In this document: in pieces, positions 42,564 through 50,434 of the stretch
Position numbering within the stretch: the stretch's first letter is position 1
Layout: each line of letters begins with the position of its first letter
Assembly (NCBI RefSeq): GCF_003259365.1
Contig: NZ_QLLY01000002.1
Location: 310,001-374,000, forward strand
Source: Streptomyces sp. PsTaAH-137
GTDB lineage: Bacteria > Actinomycetota > Actinomycetes > Streptomycetales > Streptomycetaceae
DNA length: 64,000 nt
Direction: 5' to 3'
Program-made: the position numbers and the translations under genes
Notes under the pieces: generated by a model
Databases searched by the model: none
What the model was told of the DNA's origin: nothing
Seen by the model: the letters and a program-made list of their open reading frames with translations, nothing else

Positions 42564-44468
42564 CTACCTCAGGTATGCCTCAGTGTTGCTTCCAGCGAGG
42601 TGATGTCCGACCAAGGCCCGAAGATGGCTTTGAGTGTCGGGGTCGGTTGAGTAGAGACGTGTGCCTCGGGTTCCACGCGTGGCGAGGACGCGGTAGGTGT
42701 TCAGCGCGTAGCGCAGATATTGTCGGGGCGACAATCCGCGAAGGGCGGAGTCTCGGCTCTTTTCGGGTCTGGCCTGCCATCCGGTGGAGGTCCACGTGAT
42801 GTCTTCACCCAGGATCACGGCGCTGTAGTCATATTCCATGCCCTGGGCGGTGTATACGCACCCGATCTGTTGGTGGCCGCCTTGGTCGGTGGCCCAGAAT
42901 GCCCGTCCCGGGGTGTCGGCACCTGCAAGGATGCCGCCTGCGCCGGAGTTCCAGGGGCGTTGCCACAGATGGTCACCGGTCTCGTTGGTCCAGGGGATGG
43001 AGACTTCCGGCCAAAGGGGCGGGGTGGGAGGCGAATCCCAGGGCCAGCAAAAGCCCGCAGTGATGCGTGCACTACGACCCGCGTGCTGATGGGTGGTGAC
43101 CCAGTCTTCAAGTTCAGCGGGATTGTCGGCGATGGCGAGATCGTAGTCGGTGCCCTGCCATGTGAGTGCTTGGCCGTCTTCAGTGAGTAGGGCGTCTATC
43201 CAGTCGAGATAGGCTCGCGAGCCCCCGCATCGGAATTGCGTGGTCAGATCGATGTGGGCGAAGGTGTAGCCCCGTGCGCGGGCCAGACTGCGAAGTTCAT
43301 TGAGGGTGGTTCCTTCACTGGGGCGGACGATCTGGCGTTCGTCGAGGAAGAGGACGAGTGCCGCGCAGTCGCGGATGAGCCGTGTGAAGAGGTCGGGGAA
43401 CTCGCTACTGCGCCGAAGCGGGTCAGTTCGTGCCCGGTGAGCCTCGTCCAGTAGGACGATGCTGCTGCCTTTGTTCAGCCCGCGGGGCAGCGTGGTGGTT
43501 AGGGTACTGATGAGGCCTTTGGCTGGGCCTCCGATAGCACGGGTGAGCTGCTGGGTGAGCGTTCCGGACGAGGACAGGAGCCTGGGGTTGGCGTCGTCTC
43601 TCAGGCAGAGGTCCCCCATGACCCGGGCAGCGATCGCGGTCTTGCCGGTGCCGGGTCCGCCCGTGACGACCACGATGTGGCCGGACCTGCCCCTCACGAT
43701 GGCTTCGATCGCGCGATGGATGGTCTGGCGGACTTTGTCCTGATCACCGACGAGCCTGAAGCCATCGTGGCCTTCGATGGTGCCAGCGACCCTGGCCAGC
43801 AGGGATGCAGAAGGACGGTGCTGGGCCAGCAGGAAGTTGGTGACCGCATGACGGTCGGCAGGCTCCACATCTGCGCACTGCAGCCGTTCGGCCAGCAGCG
43901 AGGCCTCAATGCCCTCGGGAAGGGTGTCGGCCCCCAGTAGCGGGAAAGCGGCGCTGGGGCCGCCAGCGGCAAGCGCGCTCAGATGTCCGACCAGTTCTGT
44001 GGATGCGTTATGCAGGTACGCCAAGCCGCGCACCTCGAGGTCCAATTCGGCGGGAACCCAGTCGTTCAGGTAGGCGACGTATCCGCCAACCTGGCGTCCT
44101 GGGTGGAGAACCTCTCGGCTTCCCACCATTAGCATCCCCGCTCCCACTGGGTGTGGGGCGGCGAACGTCCACTGCTTGAGTTCGACAACGACAGCCACAA
44201 GGCGGCCCTCATGTTGACCAAGGAGGAGAGCATCGATCCTCTGGCTGGAGCCGGGCAGCTCGTACTCCAACAGAAGGTGCAGATCGTGCATTCCGGCAGC
44301 AACTAGCACACGTACCAGCGCCGGCCAACTCTCCGACCAGCTCTTCAACTCCGCCTCTCTCGGCAATCGGCCGTGCGCATCGGCATACCGCTTGGCACAC
44401 TGCGCGACGAAGCCCGGGTCGGCAAGCCGGACTGAGGCTTCCTCCACGGTTCCCTCGAAAACATGCAT
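42564..44468 (-). CDS. PD-(D/E)XK nuclease fused to DUF2075 helicase/ATPase
   Basis: 634 residues. The N-terminal part has a restriction-endonuclease-like core: Asp79 in QRIDALLLG, then Glu96 and Lys98 in VVVELKQW, with an upstream acidic EYELPG. A P-loop ATPase of the DUF2075 type follows, with Walker A GGPGTGKT (270-277), Walker B LLDEAHRAR, a sensor-like FLDERQIV and the C-terminal superfamily I-type VYTAQGMEYD and RVLATRG. Such nuclease-helicase fusions are common in phage-defence loci. Divergent from MazG. A TATAGA six bases before the ATG suggests a leaderless transcript. GC content is lower than in the core genome. Confidence 0.75.
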   Translation of the reverse strand: MHVFEGTVEEASVRLADPGFVAQCAKRYADAHGRLPREAELKSWSESWPALVRVLVAAGMHDLHLLLEYELPGSSQRIDALLLGQHEGRLVAVVVELKQWTFAAPHPVGAGMLMVGSREVLHPGRQVGGYVAYLNDWVPAELDLEVRGLAYLHNASTELVGHLSALAAGGPSAAFPLLGADTLPEGIEASLLAERLQCADVEPADRHAVTNFLLAQHRPSASLLARVAGTIEGHDGFRLVGDQDKVRQTIHRAIEAIVRGRSGHIVVVTGGPGTGKTAIAARVMGDLCLRDDANPRLLSSSGTLTQQLTRAIGGPAKGLISTLTTTLPRGLNKGSSIVLLDEAHRARTDPLRRSSEFPDLFTRLIRDCAALVLFLDERQIVRPSEGTTLNELRSLARARGYTFAHIDLTTQFRCGGSRAYLDWIDALLTEDGQALTWQGTDYDLAIADNPAELEDWVTTHQHAGRSARITAGFCWPWDSPPTPPLWPEVSIPWTNETGDHLWQRPWNSGAGGILAGADTPGRAFWATDQGGHQQIGCVYTAQGMEYDYSAVILGEDITWTSTGWQARPEKSRDSALRGLSPRQYLRYALNTYRVLATRGTRGTRLYSTDPDTQSHLRALVGHHLAGSNTEAYLR

Positions 44469-44561
44469 GCATGATCTATAGCAGCCGCAACTGACAGGGC
44501 TTGTAGGAAACTTCGTCTCAGACTGGTCCGGTTGTCAGAGGCGCCTGGTAGGGATAGTGGC

Positions 44562-44918
44562 ATGATGATCCAAGAACTCCAGGAAGAGCTTGCGCAGTTC
44601 GCTCGCGAACGCGACTGGGAGCAGTTCCACACGCCGAAGAACCTCGTCATGGCGCTCGCCGGCGAGGCCGGTGAACTGACCGAAATCTTCCAGTGGCTCA
44701 CTCCGGAGCAGTCGCGAGCCATCATGGCCACACCTGACCAGGCTCAGGCGGTGCGCCAGGAAATGGCCGACGTTCTTGCCTACCTGCTGCGACTGGCAGA
44801 CGTCACAGGCGTGGACCTGGAAGAGGCCTTGGCCGAGAAGATCCGGCTGAACGGGCAGCGCTACCCAGTCGACCTCGCCTATGGACGCGCCGACAAGTAC
44901 ACGACCCTGGGGGCCTAG
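44562..44918 (+). CDS. MazG-type nucleotide pyrophosphohydrolase
   Basis: 118 residues, the size of the small MazG-like/RS21-C6 enzymes. The metal-binding signature is complete: GEAGELTEIFQW (EExxE-like) near residue 30 and QEMADVLAYLLRLAD (ExxD) near residue 68. These enzymes cleave (d)NTPs to monophosphate and pyrophosphate; related ones remove modified dNTPs or act in anti-phage nucleotide depletion. It lies five bases before the HNH nuclease gene, so the two are an operon. The ATG at 44562 is chosen because upstream starts add no family sequence. Confidence 0.85.
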   Translation: MMIQELQEELAQFARERDWEQFHTPKNLVMALAGEAGELTEIFQWLTPEQSRAIMATPDQAQAVRQEMADVLAYLLRLADVTGVDLEEALAEKIRLNGQRYPVDLAYGRADKYTTLGA

Positions 44919-44923
44919 TAAGC

Positions 44924-45916
44924 ATGCGGATCTTTGCTCAGCCGGCGAGACGCTCAGACAAGACCGTCGAGCGGCACTACCAGGACACCATGGCCAGCCC
45001 TGTCGCATTCGAGCAGCATGCCGACTTGCTGGATACGGACACCCTGGTCGTGCTCAAGCAGCTCTTCCCCGAGGGCACCGCGCCGATGTGGGGCGTCATG
45101 CCAGGCAAGAACGGGGCCAACCTCCCCGAGATCCGCAAGATGGAACCTGGATCCTGGGTCTTCTTCAGCGGCGACAAGCACCTCTACCTCGGCGGCACGG
45201 TCGCCCTGGCCTGGCGCAGTCCAGAGCTTGCAACTCGCCTGTGGGACGCCGACGATGCCGGGGCGACCTGGGAGTACATGTATGCCCTCTCCGGCACCCG
45301 CGGCTTCAATATCCCCATCGAGGAGGTCCGAGACCTGCTCGAATGGAAGCCGACTCGCAACATCATGCGCTTCCAAGCTTTCAAAGACACTGAGGCTGAC
45401 CTCCTCCAGAGCCTACTGACCCTAGAACCTGCCCAGACTGTCCAGCCTCAGGACGAAGAAGCCGCAGCCCGGCAGGCCATCAGCGACTACACCGGCCCCT
45501 TGGAGCGCAGCGCCGAGCGCGCCTACCGCGGAGAACAAGCACATCTCAAGCGCGCTCTACTCCCCGGCCCCGCAGGCGAGTGCGCCCTCTGCGGACGCAC
45601 CTTGCCAGCCACCTTCCTCATCGCCGCGCACATCAAGAAGCGGGCCGAATGCACCGAAGACGAGAAGCGTGATCTGCAGAACGTCGCGATGCTCGCATGT
45701 CTGCTGGGCTGCGACGGACTTTATGAGCGGGGCTTCATCACCGTGGCAGCCGGCGGACAGCTTCAGGTCAGCCCACTCGCCGCTTCAGCACCAGCAGTTG
45801 CGCAACACATCCAAGAGCACTTGGTCGACCGCACAACCGCCTGGTGGACGCCAGAGCGTGAGCAGTACTTCGCCTGGCACCGCATGCATACGTTCCGAAG
45901 CGCCCCGGCACTTTGA
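44924..45916 (+). CDS. HNH endonuclease with N-terminal PUA/EVE-like domain, candidate modification-dependent restriction enzyme
   Basis: 330 residues. The N-terminal ~160 residues resemble PUA-superfamily (EVE/ASCH-like) modified-base readers: WGVMPGKNGANLPEIRKMEPGSWVFFSGDKHLYLGGTVALAW, with the typical small-molecule cage region between strands. The C-terminal ~120 residues form an HNH nuclease: CALCG (zinc), LIAAHIKKRAE (catalytic His) and ACLLGCDGLYERGFITV, matching the HNH_2 pattern. Fusions of an EVE or SRA domain with HNH are known type IV restriction enzymes that cut modified DNA. The preceding MazG gene would fit a role against phages with modified nucleotides. Domain calls are by pattern only. 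Confidence 0.7.
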   Translation: MRIFAQPARRSDKTVERHYQDTMASPVAFEQHADLLDTDTLVVLKQLFPEGTAPMWGVMPGKNGANLPEIRKMEPGSWVFFSGDKHLYLGGTVALAWRSPELATRLWDADDAGATWEYMYALSGTRGFNIPIEEVRDLLEWKPTRNIMRFQAFKDTEADLLQSLLTLEPAQTVQPQDEEAAARQAISDYTGPLERSAERAYRGEQAHLKRALLPGPAGECALCGRTLPATFLIAAHIKKRAECTEDEKRDLQNVAMLACLLGCDGLYERGFITVAAGGQLQVSPLAASAPAVAQHIQEHLVDRTTAWWTPEREQYFAWHRMHTFRSAPAL

Positions 45917-46411
45917 ACACGCAGGCCCTTCAAGGTTTTTGTGATGCCAATTATCTGGAGTACGCCCGGCGCGTGGACCAACGCTGATACGTCTGCACAC
46001 GGCTCCGGAGGGCATGCCAATGAGGTTCCCGAAACATAGCCTGACCTGCAAGTTCACCCTGTCGAGCAACGCTGGGGGCTGATCTCTATCGCATACCCTG
46101 CGTAGCCACCCAGGTTCTGGGACCAGCCCAGGACCGGCCAGCCGGACCGTCAGCGTCTCCTGCGCAGTCACGTGCAACGGCCCACGGCGCTGCGTGACTA
46201 AATTGAAGTCGGGGGCCGAACGGTTGACCTGGTGTTGCCCCGCTCGTGACATCCTGGAGGACGGCGCTCGTCCTGGGGCAATAGTTCACCGGGCGAGCTA
46301 CCACCCGCAGCGCCGGCGCCAGCTAGGCTAGGTCGCCTGGCACCGGGGCTTACCTGGTGCCCTAGCTCAACGGGTGCCGGGGGTGCATCGCAGAGTGGCG
46401 TCTCCGCAAAT
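45917..46411. other. Non-coding gap before the 2-TM/TPR operon
   Basis: About 500 bases without a supported gene. A hairpin with GGCACC (46339-46344) and GGTGCC (46356-46361) arms, extended by CTAGG/CCTAG, lies 60 bases before the promoter of the next operon. Base composition falls towards the right, marking the border of the low-GC module. Confidence 0.5.
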
Positions 46412-46417
46412 TACGGT
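46412..46417 (+). promoter_or_regulatory. -10 element TACGGT of a leaderless promoter for the 2-TM/TPR operon
   Basis: TACGGT ends seven bases before the ATG at 46425, inside an AT-richer stretch (GCAAATTACGGTGAC). No ribosome binding site precedes the ATG. Confidence 0.55.
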
Positions 46418-46424
46418 GACTGGA

Positions 46425-47018
46425 ATGATTGAGCATGCCGAGATGGATTCCACGGTGTTGCTGACCAAAATCCAGACCGTATTCCCTCGTGCGGCAGCGG
46501 GCGGGATGGACTTTGTAATTCCGCTGAACGACTGTGAAGTGCATTTGTATTGCATGAGTACTTCGTCATTGGAGTTTCACGTCAAAGCCACGTCCAGTGT
46601 GAGTTCACGCAGTGTGACAGTGGTAGAGCTACTGGTCAGATCGACGAGTGTCCTATGGTCAGGACTGGAAAGATCCCTCAAGGCGGACGGTAGATCGGGA
46701 AAGGCCACTCTTGCGAGCTGTGTCATCGAGGACACAAGCTCTAGAGGTATCTTGCTGACTTGCGACATGATCTCCCCATTGCGCTCGACCGGGGCGCGTG
46801 TCGCGTTTTTCTTTTCGGGAATATTCACGTTGGCCGCCATCGGGCTGATTCTTTGGCAGGTCTTCACCCCGCACTCCGGAGCTGATCGAGAAGCGAACGT
46901 CCTCGGCATCTCGCTGTCTCTCTTCCTCACAGCCATCACAACGCCCATCCCGATTATTATTAACTGGCGAGAGTGGAAGAAAGAACTCTCCTGGAAATAT
47001 GTTAGGAGCGGGCCATGA
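46425..47018 (+). CDS. Two-helix membrane protein, first gene of a candidate defence operon
   Basis: 197 residues. A soluble N-terminal domain of about 120 residues, alternating beta strands and polar loops (DFVIPLNDCEVHLYCM; SVTVVELLVRSTSVLWSGLERSL), is followed by two membrane helices (about 125-147 and 159-180) and a short basic tail (NWREWKKELSWKYVRSG). No family recognised. Base composition is far below the genome average. Its stop overlaps the ATG of the nuclease-TPR gene by four bases (ATGA), so the two proteins are made together. Expected to sit in the cytoplasmic membrane; an effector that damages the membrane is a reasonable guess. Confidence 0.65.
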   Translation: MIEHAEMDSTVLLTKIQTVFPRAAAGGMDFVIPLNDCEVHLYCMSTSSLEFHVKATSSVSSRSVTVVELLVRSTSVLWSGLERSLKADGRSGKATLASCVIEDTSSRGILLTCDMISPLRSTGARVAFFFSGIFTLAAIGLILWQVFTPHSGADREANVLGISLSLFLTAITTPIPIIINWREWKKELSWKYVRSGP

Positions 47019-48913
47019 ATCGGGCCGAAGAGGAAGAGTTCTTTCAAGTTCTGTCAGCGGTACTCGCCCAACAAGGGTGGACAGTCACTCTATGGCCGCG
47101 CCTTGGTGACTTGCAGCCAGATGCGCTGGTGACGCGACAGGGATTCATCATTGCTGTCGAATCCAAAATGTATGGTCGCCCAGTGCAGAGCTCCTGGGTG
47201 CTAGATCTCGCGGACCAGGTTCGACGCCTTGATAAACTCATGAGTCCAATCAAGGGAGTGTACGGCCTCCTCCTGACAGACGCCGGAATTCCAGATCGAC
47301 TCGCAGCAGCTGCGGCACGCTACCCGCTGGCGATCCATCACTGTCCTTTGGGCCAGGATATTCAAGAAATCGCACAGGAAGTCGCCGATAGGTGTGAGGG
47401 CCTAAGCAGGCGTCACTATGCCACGCGTTCTATCGAAGAGACGGAATTCATTGGAGATTCAGCAATCTCCGCCAACAATGCGGGAATTGCCGCGTCTGCG
47501 ATCTCTAACGCCTTCACTTCGGATGTCCCTTCCGATGAACGACGTGCCTCTCAGGACGAAATCGAGGAGCGCATTGCACGTTTGACCCACATTTTGGGCG
47601 AATGGCATCCAAGCGTTCTCTCTCTTCGGGGTGAGCTTGCCCAATTGCTCCAGTCTGAAGATCTTTACCGCACTCTTTTGGATGATCAAGAGAGACATCT
47701 TGGGGCCCAAAGTCCAGACGTTCTCGAAACAAAGACGGGTCTAGCCTCTCTTTTGTCTAACAAAGGTCACTACGTAGAGGCGCAGCAGTTGTATGCCGAT
47801 GCTTTTGAGCAATGCTCTGCGCTCTATGGTGCGCGAAGCTCGAAAAGCCTTGTTATCCTCAATAACCTCGCGAGTGCTTATGTATCTACGGGGAGAACAA
47901 GAGAGGCAGGGGAGCTGTACCTCGACATTCTGGCTCAGCGACAAAGGTCGTTGGGGGTCGGGCATCACGACGTTCTGACATCCCAAAATAACCTAGCTAA
48001 CACCCTAAGGGAATTGGGTGAAATCGGTCGAGCTATCTCCTTGTTGAGTGAGGCGCTTGATTCCTCTCTCGGGCTCAACGGGCGGGATCATCCTTTGACT
48101 CTAACGCTCCAAAATAACCTTGCTTCCGCTTTCCTGGAGGCTGGTGATATTGAGCGTGCCATTCCTCTCTATGAGATGACGCTCGATGCGCGTGATCGAG
48201 TGTTGGGTCCCGATCATCCCGAGACGTTGAGCTCTCGCAACAATCTGGCTTACGCCTATGCGGAGGTTGGCGATATTGAGCGTGCCGTCCCTCTCTATGA
48301 GATGACGCTCGATGCGCGTGATCGAGTGTTGGGTCCCGATCATCCCGAGACGTTGAGCTCTCGCAACAATCTGGCGAATGTTTACATTGCAGCCGGGGAT
48401 GTTGAACGAGCTATCCGTTTGCATGAGGAGGTGCTCGATAAGCGAATTAGTGTGCTGGGGTCAAGGAACCCGCAGACGCTCAGTTCTCGCAACAACCTTG
48501 GTCATGCTTACCTGATGTCGGGGAATGTGAATCGGTCAATCTCCCTGTTCATCGAAACGCTTAATTTGTGTCGCGAGGTCTTGGGTGAAGACCACCCTGA
48601 CACCCTCACTGCCGAAGGGAATCTTGGACTCGCCTGGCAAGCTCATGAGGATTTCGATCAAGCAATCTCTCTTTTGGGGGACGCGCTGGCTGGACGTCTG
48701 AGGGTTTTGGGTCCTGGCAACCCTGAGACGATTCGGTCGGAAATCGACTTGGCTCTAGCTCATGCGCAGTCAGGAAACCTTGAGCAAGGTATCTCGCTCC
48801 TAGACACTGCAGAAGAATCTTGCGTTAGGGTATTCGGTCACGATCACGCTCAAACGCAATGGGTGCGAGCGGCGCGTGAGAGGCTTGTTGAAAGGATGAG
48901 GGGTTCTTCGTAA
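47015..48913 (+). CDS. PD-(D/E)XK nuclease-like domain fused to about ten TPRs
   Basis: 632 residues. Residues 1-130 look like an Mrr-type restriction-endonuclease fold: EEFFQVLSAVLAQQGWTVTLWPR, then Asp36 in QPDALVT and Glu49/Lys51 in IIAVESKMYG. After a linker (about 150-185) come roughly ten 42-residue TPRs of the kinesin-light-chain type (xxLGxxHPxTLxSRNNLAxAYxxxGD). Two neighbouring repeats are almost identical at DNA level. The gene is low-GC and coupled to the membrane gene upstream. A TPR sensor controlling a nuclease is a layout seen in defence proteins, but I do not know this exact pair. Confidence 0.7.
   Translation: MNRAEEEEFFQVLSAVLAQQGWTVTLWPRLGDLQPDALVTRQGFIIAVESKMYGRPVQSSWVLDLADQVRRLDKLMSPIKGVYGLLLTDAGIPDRLAAAAARYPLAIHHCPLGQDIQEIAQEVADRCEGLSRRHYATRSIEETEFIGDSAISANNAGIAASAISNAFTSDVPSDERRASQDEIEERIARLTHILGEWHPSVLSLRGELAQLLQSEDLYRTLLDDQERHLGAQSPDVLETKTGLASLLSNKGHYVEAQQLYADAFEQCSALYGARSSKSLVILNNLASAYVSTGRTREAGELYLDILAQRQRSLGVGHHDVLTSQNNLANTLRELGEIGRAISLLSEALDSSLGLNGRDHPLTLTLQNNLASAFLEAGDIERAIPLYEMTLDARDRVLGPDHPETLSSRNNLAYAYAEVGDIERAVPLYEMTLDARDRVLGPDHPETLSSRNNLANVYIAAGDVERAIRLHEEVLDKRISVLGSRNPQTLSSRNNLGHAYLMSGNVNRSISLFIETLNLCREVLGEDHPDTLTAEGNLGLAWQAHEDFDQAISLLGDALAGRLRVLGPGNPETIRSEIDLALAHAQSGNLEQGISLLDTAEESCVRVFGHDHAQTQWVRAARERLVERMRGSS
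48146..48397 (+). repeat. 126-base tandem repeat inside the TPR gene
   Basis: The unit starting GATATTGAGCGTGCC at 48146 recurs at 48272. Over the first ~104 bases the copies differ at only two positions. It encodes exactly one 42-residue TPR, so the protein has gained a repeat by recent duplication. Confidence 0.9.
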
Positions 48914-48945
48914 CTGTGGGGACGCAACACGATCAGGGAGTTGAT

Positions 48946-49392
48946 GTGTCACAGGCCAGCCCGCGAGGTACCTACTTGCAGGTCGCTGAGTTGCTGCGCC
49001 AGCAGATCGAGTCGGGAAACGTCGGCGATGCGCTGCCGTCGGAGGCTGCCCTCATGCGCTCGTACGGCGTCGCCCGCAATACTGTCCGTCGTGCTCTCAA
49101 GGTTCTCGAAGCTGACGGTGTACTTGAGTCTGCTCCTGGGATCGGTTGGCGCCTCGCGGGGGGCGGGGATCCTCGGTCGCTGGCGGAGCGGATGACGGAC
49201 GTGATCGCAGAGGACTCACTGTCAATCGGAGACACGTACCCGTCCGAGGCGAAACTCTGCGAGCGGTTTGGCGCTTCGCGTACCGCGATACGGCGGATCC
49301 TTGCTCAGATGGAAGGAAACGGCCTGCTCACCACCGTTCACGGCAAGGGGCGAACCGTGCGCGCTCTCCCGCCCTCCACCGACCGGCCGTAG
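48946..49392 (+). CDS. Tandem GntR-type winged-helix regulator (KorSA-like)
   Basis: 148 residues from the GTG at 48946 behind AGGGAG; an earlier GTG at 48916 has no ribosome binding site. There are two GntR winged helices and nothing else: residues ~8-70 (YLQVAELLRQQIESGNVGDALPSEAALMRSYGVARNTVRRAL) and ~80-145 (LAERMTDVIAEDSLSIGDTYPSEAKLCERFGASRTAIRRIL). One copy is the norm, with a ligand domain behind it. In AICEs such GntR proteins (KorSA) repress transfer genes. The palindrome at 51393-51409 is a likely target. Confidence 0.8.
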   Translation: MSQASPRGTYLQVAELLRQQIESGNVGDALPSEAALMRSYGVARNTVRRALKVLEADGVLESAPGIGWRLAGGGDPRSLAERMTDVIAEDSLSIGDTYPSEAKLCERFGASRTAIRRILAQMEGNGLLTTVHGKGRTVRALPPSTDRP

Positions 49393-49403
49393 TCTTGGCC
49401 GTC

Positions 49404-49973
49404 ATGGGACTGACTGAGTGGGCGTACTCGCTCTCCGAATCGCTTCTGTCCGATCCGCTCCCGCGCCGGTGGGCGCACTCGCTGGGGGTCGCCAACCGCG
49501 CTCGCTCCTTGGGCCCGATCATGGGCGACGATGCCGAGTTGCTGGAAGCCGCCGCGGTGCTGCATGACATCGGGTACTCGCCAGCCATCGCCACGACAGG
49601 CTTTCACCCCCTGGACGGTGCGCGGTTCCTCCGAGATCAGGAGAAGGCTGACGAGCGAGTCGTTCGTCTCGTGGCCCACCACTCCTGCGCCCTGCTGGAA
49701 GCCGAGGAGCGCGGGCTGAGGCAGGAGCTTGAAGGGGAGTTCGAGCTAGAGCGTCCGGACCTGGTCGATGCCCTGCTCTTCTGCGACATGACGACGACGC
49801 CCGACGGAACGCAGACCACCTCGACCGAGCGGTTGGACGAGATCGTGCAGCGGTACGGTCCGGACACGATCGTCGGGCGGTTCATCCAGCGCGCGGCACC
49901 CGAGATCCACGCGGCGGCGAAGCGTGTTGAGAGCCGGTTGGCGCAGGTCTCCGCCGACAGTCAGCCGATGTAG
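49404..49973 (+). CDS. HD-domain phosphohydrolase
   Basis: 189 residues. The HD metal-binding motif is intact: RRWAHSLGVANRAR (His), then VLHDIGYSPA (HD) near residue 51, HHSCALLEAE near residue 93 and FCDMTTT (final Asp) near residue 130. This is the compact HDIG-type fold of small phosphohydrolases such as nucleotidases. It follows the GntR gene closely and the pair is commonly found in AICEs. Its last 13 bases overlap the end of the convergent NUDIX gene. Confidence 0.85.
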   Translation: MGLTEWAYSLSESLLSDPLPRRWAHSLGVANRARSLGPIMGDDAELLEAAAVLHDIGYSPAIATTGFHPLDGARFLRDQEKADERVVRLVAHHSCALLEAEERGLRQELEGEFELERPDLVDALLFCDMTTTPDGTQTTSTERLDEIVQRYGPDTIVGRFIQRAAPEIHAAAKRVESRLAQVSADSQPM

Positions 49974-50434
49974 GGCTCTCGCCGTGAGTCGTCGAGACCG
50001 TGGCGGATGCGCAGCATCATCGACGGGTGGATGTCCAGCCCGTCAAGGTCCGTTGGGTCAACCCATCGGACCTCTTTTGACTCGCTGCTCGTACGCAGCG
50101 AACCCCCGACAGGGTGAGCTCGGAAGCAGATGGAGAACTGCTGCCGGACCTCTCCGTCGTCATACGCCAACACGTGATCAGGGTCGGTGTAGAGCCCCAC
50201 GATGCTGTCTACCTCAACGGCAATGCCGGTTTCTTCCGCGACCTCCCGGACGGCGGTGTCACCGATGCGCTCGCCAATGTCGTGGCCACCGCCGGGCAGC
50301 GCCCACAGATCGTTATCCGTCTTGTGAATGAGCAGCAATCGCCCCACGTCGTTTCGGACGACCGCGGTGACCGAGGGCACCACCGAGTTGGCCTGAGGGG
50401 CGTTCGGGTCGCGGAAGTAGTCGATGCGGCTCAT
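49961..50434 (-). CDS. NUDIX hydrolase (Pif-like)
   Basis: 157 residues with a perfect NUDIX box, GGGHDIGERIGDTAVREV then AEETGI (G-x5-E-x7-REV-x-EE-x-G-I), residues ~49-71. It cleaves a nucleoside diphosphate-linked compound. In pSAM2-type elements a NUDIX protein (Pif) provides transfer immunity, so a similar role is possible here. Its ATG overlaps the stop of the XRE gene (TGATG), so both are made from one transcript. Confidence 0.88.
   Translation of the reverse strand: MSRIDYFRDPNAPQANSVVPSVTAVVRNDVGRLLLIHKTDNDLWALPGGGHDIGERIGDTAVREVAEETGIAVEVDSIVGLYTDPDHVLAYDDGEVRQQFSICFRAHPVGGSLRTSSESKEVRWVDPTDLDGLDIHPSMMLRIRHGLDDSRREPYIG

Noticed and set aside
45917..46411. tRNA or attachment site searched for in the cargo gap and at both element ends
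   Set aside because: No cloverleaf or CCA-bearing acceptor stem was seen; the integration target is a protein-coding 3' end.
48146..48397. Tandem repeat considered as an insertion element or CRISPR-like array
   Set aside because: There are only two adjacent copies with no spacers, the length is a multiple of three and one TPR unit, so it is protein-repeat duplication.
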